From the NCBI GenBank assembly GCA_023458355.1, contig JAEWZS010000200.1:1-8082 (forward strand): a stretch of 8,082 bases of DNA, read 5' to 3'. Position numbers and translations under genes: made by a program. Of the stretch, positions 1 through 4,940 are shown one piece after another. Below the pieces are notes generated by a model. It was not told the DNA's origin, did not search any database, and saw only the letters and a list, made by a program, of their open reading frames with translations. Numbering within the stretch: position 1 is the first letter of the stretch; each line of letters begins with the position of its first letter. Source of the stretch: Bacillota bacterium. GTDB taxonomy: Bacteria > Bacillota > Clostridia > Christensenellales > CAG-138.

Positions 1-334
1 CGCCATTTTTCATACTCCCGCCTAAAACAAGCGCGAGGCAGATGCAAAGCCCGCCCGATAAAAAAGCGGCAAAGAAGACACTTAGCGCGTGGTGGAGATA
101 AGCGCGAACGGTCCGAACCGGGATGCAGAGCGCCATGAGAAGCCCCGTAACAAGCTTCATAGTCAGCGTTCCAAGGAAAGGATAAGAGAACGCGAACGCG
201 GCATACACGGCTCCGCCGAGTGAGAAGCAAAACATGCGCCAGAAGGGCACTTTTGCTGAGCACATGGCGGCCGCCGCACGAAGCATAAGCGCATTCATCA
301 CGGCGTTATCCAGCAGGAAAAGCTCCAGCCACAC
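1..334 (-). CDS. spoIIGA: SpoIIGA, sporulation sigma-E factor-processing peptidase (N-terminal part, runs off the left edge)
   Basis: About 111 N-terminal residues are visible. SpoIIGA is a membrane-embedded aspartic protease that cleaves pro-sigma-E at the sporulation septum. The visible part is its hydrophobic membrane domain. It opens with WLELFLLDNAVMNALMLR, which fits the family pattern of an acidic residue then an Asn in the first helix, and continues with a GGAVYAAF segment and an FFAAFLSGG segment that line up with the Bacillus protein as I remember it. The soluble protease domain lies outside the window. I chose GTG at 334-332 because GGAGG lies 8 bases upstream. An ATG at 349 is in frame but lacks a Shine-Dalgarno and overlaps the probable transcription start. 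Position just after ftsAZ supports the call, and sigE is expected next. The open frame was missed by simple ORF lists because it is cut by the edge. Confidence 0.88.
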   Translation of the reverse strand, partial: MWLELFLLDNAVMNALMLRAAAAMCSAKVPFWRMFCFSLGGAVYAAFAFSYPFLGTLTMKLVTGLLMALCIPVRTVRAYLHHALSVFFAAFLSGGLCICLALVLGGSMKNG

Positions 335-342
335 GGCATTTA

Positions 343-347
343 CCTCC
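343..347 (-). promoter_or_regulatory. Ribosome binding site deciding the spoIIGA start
   Basis: GGAGG on the minus strand, with 8 bases before the GTG at 334. The alternative ATG at 349-347 would place this GGAGG inside its own second codon and leave no other Shine-Dalgarno, so the GTG is preferred. Confidence 0.65.
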
Positions 348-356
348 ATTGCCGGT

Positions 357-365
357 ACTATACCA
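357..365 (-). promoter_or_regulatory. Probable extended -10 promoter of spoIIGA
   Basis: The minus strand reads TGGTATAGT: an extended -10 TG motif followed by TATAGT, five of six matches to TATAAT. Transcription would begin near 350, giving a leader of about 15 bases that contains only the Shine-Dalgarno before the GTG. No good -35 hexamer is present at the usual distance. In Bacillus the equivalent spoIIG promoter also has a badly spaced -35 and depends on phosphorylated Spo0A, so a weak -35 here is consistent with an activated promoter. This is inference from motif and position only. Confidence 0.5.
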
Positions 366-372
366 TACGCAC

Positions 373-423
373 TTTGTAGAATTTGTAGAACCGATGACGC
401 GTATATATGCCCACGGTGTCGAA
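373..423 (-). promoter_or_regulatory. Candidate Spo0A boxes upstream of spoIIGA
   Basis: On the plus strand, TTTGTAGAA occurs twice in direct tandem (373-381 and 382-390), each one base off the Spo0A box core TGTCGAA. A perfect TGTCGAA follows at 417-423. The tandem pair would sit at about -24 to -41 relative to the predicted start, over the -35 region, where Spo0A acts at the Bacillus spoIIG promoter. Points against: the repeat period is 9 rather than the canonical 10 bases, and the same bases can be read as Val-Glu codons in a plus-strand open frame, which could make the repeat accidental. Confidence 0.35.
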
Positions 424-455
424 TTAAACGACGCTAAAATCGTCAACAAAACAGG

Positions 456-825
456 TCGCTGTTGTATGAATTCTTCCAATCAACAGCTGCATGGGATCAG
501 ACACTTGAGCTTATCAAAAATATGGTTGCGCTCAATATAGAAGGTATTAAAACGAGCCCCATACTTTCATAGTGGTATAACAAAGACGTTTTTGATAAGA
601 TTGTGCGTCTATTCCGTGGGGAAAGCGGCTTTAGCATAATGGATTTGTTTTATCAAGATAGGTGAAGCTTTAAAGATGTGGCAGGACGAAGGAAAGACCC
701 GAAAGGACATCGACGGCGATAGAATTATAGCAATGTTCAAAGCCATCCTTAACGCACGAACGGCACATGCGTATTATAAAATTGCTAACGGCGTGCATAT
801 TCGTATGCACGCCGCAAAAATCTAA
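456..825 (+). pseudogene. Decayed TetR/AcrR-family regulator, C-terminal domain remnant
   Basis: Three reading frames must be joined to follow this relic. 456-665 reads LLYEFFQSTAAWDQTLELIK, then MVALNIEGIKTSPILS, a TAG at 570-572, and WYNKDVFDKIVRLFRGESGF through to a TGA at 663-665. The frame then shifts and 640-753 reads EALKMWQDEGKTRKDIDGDR followed by IIAMFKAILN. The block with W-Y-x-x-D-V-F-x-K-I, then KxWQxEGKxRKDID, then a hydrophobic IIxxxF stretch matches what I remember of the ligand-binding C-terminal domain of clostridial TetR/AcrR regulators. Likeness stops after about 753, although the frame stays open to TAA at 823-825. No helix-turn-helix is visible upstream. The open frame at 373-459 (TRIYAHGVELNDAKIVNKTG) may be an earlier piece. 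Local GC is low. It points toward the minus-strand gene at 853-1359. It cannot make an intact protein. Confidence 0.45.
789..814. repeat. Perfect 11-bp inverted repeat with a 4-base loop
   Basis: CGGCGTGCATA at 789-799 pairs exactly with TATGCACGCCG at 804-814 around the loop TTCG (plus strand). It lies about 40 bases past the stop of the minus-strand gene at 853-1359 and beyond the recognisable end of the plus-strand relic, a natural place for a terminator between converging genes. It lacks a proper T run on either strand: the minus strand continues TTAGCAATTTT and the plus strand continues CAAAAATC. I call the structure with confidence but not its function. Confidence 0.6.
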
Positions 826-846
826 AGCAAAATCGGAAACGCTTAT

Positions 847-852
847 CCTCCT
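847..852 (-). promoter_or_regulatory. Orphan Shine-Dalgarno after the unknown gene
   Basis: A perfect AGGAGG begins immediately after the TAA stop of the gene at 853-1359, but no ATG, GTG or TTG follows within 5 to 12 bases. The arrangement resembles a coupled downstream gene whose coding part has been lost. Confidence 0.35.
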
Positions 853-1359
853 TTAGATTGCCGTTTTTCTCCTTTCAGGATAAAATTCCCGAAAAAGCGC
901 TATGTAGCTGGGGATATCTGCTATATTCGGTTCAAAATACTCAAATGTTATACCATTGCATTTATCGATGCTGCGGTTAAAAAGCGTATAGGACTTACGG
1001 AATTTACACGTACTGTCTTTTTCATTGTGGCAATGCGTGCAGTCTCCCCTTTTCCCCGTGAAAGGTGCTAGGATAAACGGCTCTGCCTGCTCAAGATACG
1101 ATCGATGCTTATCGATTTTATTGAGAAACAGCCTTAACACAATATAGTTGTCCCTTAGATAAACGCGCGCATAGACCTGTTCGCTTTGAACATTCCGCTT
1201 TCTGTATATAACCATATAGCGGCCCCAACAATAACCATCGCCTATGCTTTCGCCAAAATGATAGCCGAGCGCCTCCATTTCGCGATCAAATGCAAAAAGA
1301 AACGCCCTGCTCGAATCGGAGAGAAAATCAAACCGCGGTTCCTTTAAAATGCGTTCCAT
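853..1359 (-). CDS. Uncharacterised 168-residue protein with a cysteine cluster
   Basis: I do not recognise this protein well enough to name a function. It has no signal peptide and no membrane segment, so it is probably cytoplasmic. The first 100 residues are mixed alpha/beta, rich in Tyr, Phe and Arg. Residues 104-118 hold CTHC then a third Cys at 118, with a fourth at 134 (C-x2-C-x7-C-x15-C), which could bind a metal. The tail reads ITFEYFEPNIADIPSYIALF. I recall uncharacterised Firmicute proteins of similar layout, with a Cys cluster followed by a Tyr- and Cys-containing strand and a D-I-P-x-Y tail, but cannot verify this. The start is well supported: GGAGGG lies 5 bases upstream of the ATG. 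It begins about 30 bases past the ftsZ terminator, so it is either read through or has its own unseen promoter. Its GC (about 38-45% in the lines I counted) is below that of ftsZ. Confidence 0.82.
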   Translation of the reverse strand: MERILKEPRFDFLSDSSRAFLFAFDREMEALGYHFGESIGDGYCWGRYMVIYRKRNVQSEQVYARVYLRDNYIVLRLFLNKIDKHRSYLEQAEPFILAPFTGKRGDCTHCHNEKDSTCKFRKSYTLFNRSIDKCNGITFEYFEPNIADIPSYIALFREFYPERRKTAI

Positions 1360-1387
1360 GAGGTCCCTCCATTGTAGTTTTATCCCC

Positions 1388-1420
1388 TAAAAAATACGCC
1401 GCGCAATTATTCGCGCGGCG
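1388..1420 (-). terminator. Rho-independent terminator of the dcw operon, after ftsZ
   Basis: CGCCGCGC at 1420-1413 (minus-strand reading) pairs perfectly with GCGCGGCG at 1404-1397, giving an all-GC 8-bp stem with an 8-base loop. On the minus strand it is followed by TATTTTTTA. It begins 15 bases past the ftsZ stop codon. It should end most transcripts from the division genes, so the unknown gene and spoIIGA are probably expressed separately. Confidence 0.92.
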
Positions 1421-1435
1421 CAATTTCTCAGATTG

Positions 1436-2683
1436 CTAATCTTTATTCCGTAAAAAGCTCGGCAAATCAAGGTTGTTCTTCTCTTTGGGGTTGTAATCCT
1501 CCTTGAGGATATCCGCCTTCGTGTAGTGCGGCGTAACATCCTCTCCCTCGGGCAGCGGCGAAGCATAGTCCGGCGTTTTCGTGCGCGGACGATTCCAAAA
1601 GTCGTTGCGGGCGAGGTTGGACGGGTCTTTGAGGGTGCGCTGCTGCCGTACGGAATCCTGCGGGACGGCGGGCTGCGCTTTCACTTCCGGATCTGCTTCT
1701 TTAGCCTTTATTGGAGTATCATCTATGGAGTCGAAGCCTGTGGCGATTACGGTAATACGCACGGCGTCGCCCATTTCGTCGTCGATGCCGGCACCCCAGA
1801 TGATGTTCGCTTCGGAATCCGCATATTCCTGAATGAGCTTTGCGGCTTCGCGGGTCTCGTGTAAGCCGAAATCCGGTCCGCCGGTGATGTTGATGAGTAC
1901 GCCCCGTGCGCCGTTGATGGTGGTTTCAAGAAGCGGGCTCGCAACCGCCTGTTTAGCGGCTTCAATGGCGCGCTTTTCGCCCGATGCAATACCTATACCC
2001 ATGTGCGCCATGCCCTTTTCACGCATGACGGTGCGCACATCGGCAAAGTCAAGGTTGACCATGGCAGGCACGGCGATAAGATCGGAAATGCCCTGAATAC
2101 CTTGGCGGAGTACATCGTCTGCGATGCGGAAAGCCTCGATAAGGCTTACGTTGCCGACCGTGTCGAGAAGCCTTTCGTTGGGGATGGTGATTAGAGTATC
2201 CACATTTTCTTTGAGTGCGGCAATGCCGCGCTGGGCGTTCGTCATGCGAACACGTCCTTCAAACTCGAAGGGCTTTGTTACGACGCCGATTGTTAGGATG
2301 CCCAGTGCTTGCGCGCATTCCGCCACAATGGGTGCTGCACCCGTTCCGGTGCCGCCGCCCATACCCGCGGTAATGAAGACGAGGTCCGCTCCCTTAAGTG
2401 CTGCGGTGATACTGTCGCGGCTCTCCTCGGCAGCTTTACGGCCAATCTCGGGATCTGCACCGGCGCCGAGGCCCTTGGTGAGCTTTTCGCCGACCTGTAT
2501 CTTCTGATTGGCGCGCGAAAGATAAAGCGCCTGCTTGTCCGTATTGATGGAGATAAACTCCACGCCGCGCAAGCCGTACTGGATCATGCGGTTCACGGCG
2601 TTATTCCCCGCGCCCCCCACACCGACTACCTTGAGCTGCGCGAACTGGCCGCTTTCAAAATCCAGTTCTAAACCAATGGGCAT
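1436..2683 (-). CDS. ftsZ: Cell division protein FtsZ
   Basis: Tubulin-like GTPase that polymerises into the Z ring at midcell, and at the polar site in sporulation. The 415 residues are a normal length. The GTPase domain opens with VVGVGGAGNNAVNRM (19-33). The tubulin signature GGGTGTG is at 109-115. The T7 catalytic loop NLDFAD (210-215) carries the two Asp residues that complete the neighbouring subunit's active site. The globular part ends near residue 317, a variable charged linker follows, and the C-terminal peptide LDLPSFLRNKD (405-415) is the conserved contact for FtsA and other partners. The start is secure: AGGAGG lies 7 bases before the ATG and overlaps the ftsA stop, so translation is probably coupled to ftsA. 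The gene ends at TAG and is followed directly by a strong terminator. Confidence 0.99.
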   Translation of the reverse strand: MPIGLELDFESGQFAQLKVVGVGGAGNNAVNRMIQYGLRGVEFISINTDKQALYLSRANQKIQVGEKLTKGLGAGADPEIGRKAAEESRDSITAALKGADLVFITAGMGGGTGTGAAPIVAECAQALGILTIGVVTKPFEFEGRVRMTNAQRGIAALKENVDTLITIPNERLLDTVGNVSLIEAFRIADDVLRQGIQGISDLIAVPAMVNLDFADVRTVMREKGMAHMGIGIASGEKRAIEAAKQAVASPLLETTINGARGVLINITGGPDFGLHETREAAKLIQEYADSEANIIWGAGIDDEMGDAVRITVIATGFDSIDDTPIKAKEADPEVKAQPAVPQDSVRQQRTLKDPSNLARNDFWNRPRTKTPDYASPLPEGEDVTPHYTKADILKEDYNPKEKNNLDLPSFLRNKD

Positions 2684-2690
2684 ACGCTTT

Positions 2691-2696
2691 CCTCCT
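2691..2696 (-). promoter_or_regulatory. ftsZ ribosome binding site overlapping the ftsA stop codon
   Basis: AGGAGG shares its first two bases with the TAG that ends ftsA (2697-2695). Ribosomes ending on ftsA therefore arrive on the ftsZ Shine-Dalgarno, the usual geometry for translational coupling of a stoichiometric pair. Confidence 0.85.
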
Positions 2697-3891
2697 ATTT
2701 TTCAAAAAAGTCCCGGAGAATTCCTACTAACCCGCTGCGCTCCGCCGCGCCTTCAAGCCTTGATTGGCCCTCGTCACCGGAAGCATGTATCACAAAATCC
2801 ATTACCGCAAATGCGGAAGCGTAGTTGGGTGAACTAAGACGCGGCATCCAGGGCATGCGTACCTCGATGGGTATCCCCATGCAGCGTTCAAAATAATCTG
2901 CGCTGCCGCGCATAAGTGCCACGCCGCCACCTGTGAGGTAGATGGGTGGCTTAAAGCTTTCTAATACATGCATTTCATCGAGTGCTGCGCTTATATACTC
3001 CGCAAGCTCGCGGCTCCTCGCCTCCACGATGTATTGGATGGCTTCATGATCCACGCGGAGCATACCTCCGCCGGGCATCTTTACTATATCTATGCTGTCC
3101 TGATAATCCAGCGAATAAACATAACGGCGCTTGATATTCTCAGCAACGGGAACGCCCAGTCTCAAACCGTAAGCAATATCGGATGCAAAATTCGCTCCGC
3201 CCATGCGGATGGATCGAAAATCGATGAGCGCACCGTTTTTAACGACGGATACATCCGTATGCGTACCGCCGATATCGAGAAGCACAGTCACAGCCTGCCT
3301 GTCCTCCGCGGGTGTGATGAAAATTGCTTCCGCAAGCGGTACCGCCACGAACATATCGGTTTGAATAGCCGCCGCGCGAAGCGTGTCGGCCACGAGTGTT
3401 TTAAAACGGGAATCCACAAACGCATGGGAAACGGTGGCGCGCACACTGTCGGCGTTAATTCCGATTGGTGCATCGAGCCGTACGGTGCCCGAAGTTTCAT
3501 ACGAAACGGGCGTGGAATGCATCAGCTCATATCCTACAGGAAAATCAAATTTGAGCGATTCGTCGATGAGCGTATCCACATCCACTTGGGAAAAACCGCT
3601 TCTTCGGTGCGGTACTACCTCCGCGTCTTTCAATACAATTTGTACAAAAGGTGCCGGTACGCCGACGCTTATATGGCGCACAGTGCGTTTGCATTCGCTC
3701 TCGGCAGCCTCGATGGCACGCTCGATTGCGTTGATGGCGTTTTTTTCGTCTGCAAATACGCCATGCTTGTACCCTTTGTATTCGCAGACCCCCGCTCCGT
3801 GTACCAATACTCCACCCTTACCGTTGGGGCTGCAGATCAAGCATATCATCTTGGAGCTGCCAATGTCCAAAATCGCCGTAAACTGGCTCAT
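2695..3891 (-). CDS. ftsA: Cell division protein FtsA
   Basis: Actin-like ATPase that anchors FtsZ filaments to the membrane. I place the start at ATG 3891-3889 (398 residues, MSQFTAILDIGSSK), with GGAGG 4 bases upstream. The frame is open further to 3957, but those 22 residues have no family counterpart and include the Shine-Dalgarno. Visible motifs: phosphate-1 DIGSSK (9-14), an FtsA-specific 1C subdomain at roughly 80-165, phosphate-2 LLDIGGTHTD (204-213), and adenosine loop YLTGGGVALMRG (318-329). The last 13 residues, SGLVGILRDFFEK, form the amphipathic membrane-targeting helix. It is followed 11 bases later by ftsZ. Upstream is a 125-base spacer with a weak promoter, so the ftsAZ pair may be transcribed separately from the wall genes. 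Confidence 0.97.
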   Translation of the reverse strand: MSQFTAILDIGSSKMICLICSPNGKGGVLVHGAGVCEYKGYKHGVFADEKNAINAIERAIEAAESECKRTVRHISVGVPAPFVQIVLKDAEVVPHRRSGFSQVDVDTLIDESLKFDFPVGYELMHSTPVSYETSGTVRLDAPIGINADSVRATVSHAFVDSRFKTLVADTLRAAAIQTDMFVAVPLAEAIFITPAEDRQAVTVLLDIGGTHTDVSVVKNGALIDFRSIRMGGANFASDIAYGLRLGVPVAENIKRRYVYSLDYQDSIDIVKMPGGGMLRVDHEAIQYIVEARSRELAEYISAALDEMHVLESFKPPIYLTGGGVALMRGSADYFERCMGIPIEVRMPWMPRLSSPNYASAFAVMDFVIHASGDEGQSRLEGAAERSGLVGILRDFFEK

Positions 3892-3945
3892 CGCTCCTCC
3901 AAACTGTACCGTTGGACGGTGAAATATACTCCGCCCAGTATTTAA

Positions 3946-3975
3946 AGGATACCACACCTACCATATATTGTGCAA
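3946..3975 (-). promoter_or_regulatory. Weak candidate promoter for ftsA-ftsZ
   Basis: The minus strand has TTGCAC at 3975-3970, an 18-base spacer, and TATCCT at 3951-3946 preceded by TGG, an extended -10 form. The -35 matches the consensus poorly. Transcription would start near 3939, leaving a leader of about 48 bases before ftsA. The leader contains a small hairpin, ACCGT/ACGGT around a 3-base loop (3908-3920), just upstream of the ftsA Shine-Dalgarno. Firmicutes often drive ftsAZ from a separate promoter, which makes the site plausible, but the motif is weak. Confidence 0.3.
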
Positions 3976-3978
3976 TAT
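3965..3978. repeat. Small palindrome over the candidate ftsA -35 region
   Basis: ATATTG and CAATAT form a perfect 6-bp inverted repeat with a 2-base centre. It overlaps the candidate -35 hexamer at 3970-3975, the position of a typical repressor operator. A match this short in an AT-rich spacer can arise by chance. Confidence 0.3.
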
Positions 3979-4016
3979 GCGGCAAAGCAAATTGTCAGCA
4001 AATGGAAAAAACCATC

Positions 4017-4940
4017 CTATCCGCTAAACGAATCGCCCTCAGGCGTAGGTGAAACCTCGGGGCTAGAAGATGAATCCGGTGTAGGCGAAACTTCGGGATT
4101 GTCAGATGCATCGGGCTCCGGTGAGCCCGTGGCTTCGATGGGTGATTCATCGGGCGAATAGACAGGCCCTCCGCGCGCTGCAAGGTAGATAATGCCGCCC
4201 GATTTTTCGGTTGCTCTTAGCTCCTCCAGTACCAGTGAAAGGTTATAAAGCTTGTCCGTAAGTTCGTCGGGTGCACCGAGCCTAACGAGGAAACCTTCCC
4301 GCATGGCAAGTTCGATGGAAAGTGTGTTCGCCATGTTGATGCTCTGTACATCCTTTGTCAGTCCCGCCTGTTCGATGGCAGCAAGTATTTGAACAAGCGT
4401 TTCTGCCTGAAAATCCGTTCCTGTATCGATTGTTTGTCCCAGCGTATAGCCTGCATTTCCCATACCGTAAACCAAAACATGAGAATCGCCTATCGTTTCA
4501 CCGATATTTAAAACCGCACCCTTTTCGTCAATAAGCACGCTATCGCCCGAAGAATCCGCAATGACAGCGCGCGGTATGCGTTCCTTTACACGGAGGATAA
4601 TCGTACTCGGAAAATCGCGCACGACCTCTAAGCTTTCGATGTAGGGATTCGATAATACGGCGAAGCGCGCTGCCTTATCGTCAACTAAAAACATGTGCTG
4701 GCCTGGCTTTATGTTAGAGGCTTCGAGTATACTTCCCGCACTTACGCTGATTGTGCCTTGCACTTCCACCTTGTCCACGATTAGTGCAAAATAAACAATC
4801 GCAAGCGCAGCAAAGCAGGAAACGATAAATATCATGACGCCAAGCGTATGGCTCGCCCCTTTTTTAGAGCGCGTCCGCTTTTTTCGTTTCCCCTTTCCTC
4901 TGCCCGAGGCGGCCTGTGTTTTTTGGTACTCGCCCGCCAT
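4017..4940 (-). CDS. ftsQ: Cell division protein FtsQ/DivIB
   Basis: Single-pass membrane divisome protein that helps recruit and regulate the septal wall synthase through FtsL and FtsB/DivIC. The cytoplasmic N-terminus is strongly basic (GKGKRKKRTRSKKG, about 15-28), followed by a membrane helix at about 33-54. The POTRA domain runs from about 56 to 125 (VDKVEVQG to LRVKERIPRAVI). A beta domain with the family LIDEKGAVLN stretch (136-145) follows. Residues 262-307 are a Pro/Ser/Glu/Asp-rich tail with two copies of PEVSPTP. The length of 307 is slightly long because of this tail. The ATG shares one base with the murA TGA stop, and AGAGGA sits a few bases upstream inside murA, so translation is coupled to murA. 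It belongs to the same transcript as murA and ends 125 bases before ftsA. Confidence 0.95.
   Translation of the reverse strand: MAGEYQKTQAASGRGKGKRKKRTRSKKGASHTLGVMIFIVSCFAALAIVYFALIVDKVEVQGTISVSAGSILEASNIKPGQHMFLVDDKAARFAVLSNPYIESLEVVRDFPSTIILRVKERIPRAVIADSSGDSVLIDEKGAVLNIGETIGDSHVLVYGMGNAGYTLGQTIDTGTDFQAETLVQILAAIEQAGLTKDVQSINMANTLSIELAMREGFLVRLGAPDELTDKLYNLSLVLEELRATEKSGGIIYLAARGGPVYSPDESPIEATGSPEPDASDNPEVSPTPDSSSSPEVSPTPEGDSFSG
4042..4098 (-). repeat. Tandem repeat in the FtsQ C-terminal tail
   Basis: Two 21-base copies, 4042-4062 and 4078-4098, spaced 36 bases apart and differing at four positions. Both encode PEVSPTP in the same frame, followed by Asp or Glu and a Ser-rich linker. The differences inside the seven-residue motif fall at third codon positions, so the peptide has been kept while the DNA diverged. 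Confidence 0.8.

Noticed and set aside
349..540. Plus-strand open frame as an intact 63-residue gene
   Set aside because: Its first codons overlap the spoIIGA start in antisense, it starts on TTG with no ribosome binding site, and its later part reads better in another frame as the regulator remnant.
676..825. Plus-strand 49-codon frame as a small independent gene
   Set aside because: It has no ribosome binding site, its first half matches the C-terminal part of the regulator remnant, and its end runs through a perfect hairpin.
1371..1376. TACAAT on the minus strand as a -10 box for the unknown gene
   Set aside because: It touches the Shine-Dalgarno, so a transcript starting 6 to 7 bases downstream would lack the ribosome binding site. 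No matching -35 is seen.
2968..3945. Long plus-strand open frame of 325 codons
   Set aside because: It lies antisense to ftsA, whose motifs are unmistakable. Its product shows no recognisable domain and no ribosome binding site supports it.
3892..3957. N-terminal extension of FtsA by 22 residues
   Set aside because: The extension has no family counterpart, contains the Shine-Dalgarno for the internal ATG, and overlaps the candidate transcription start.
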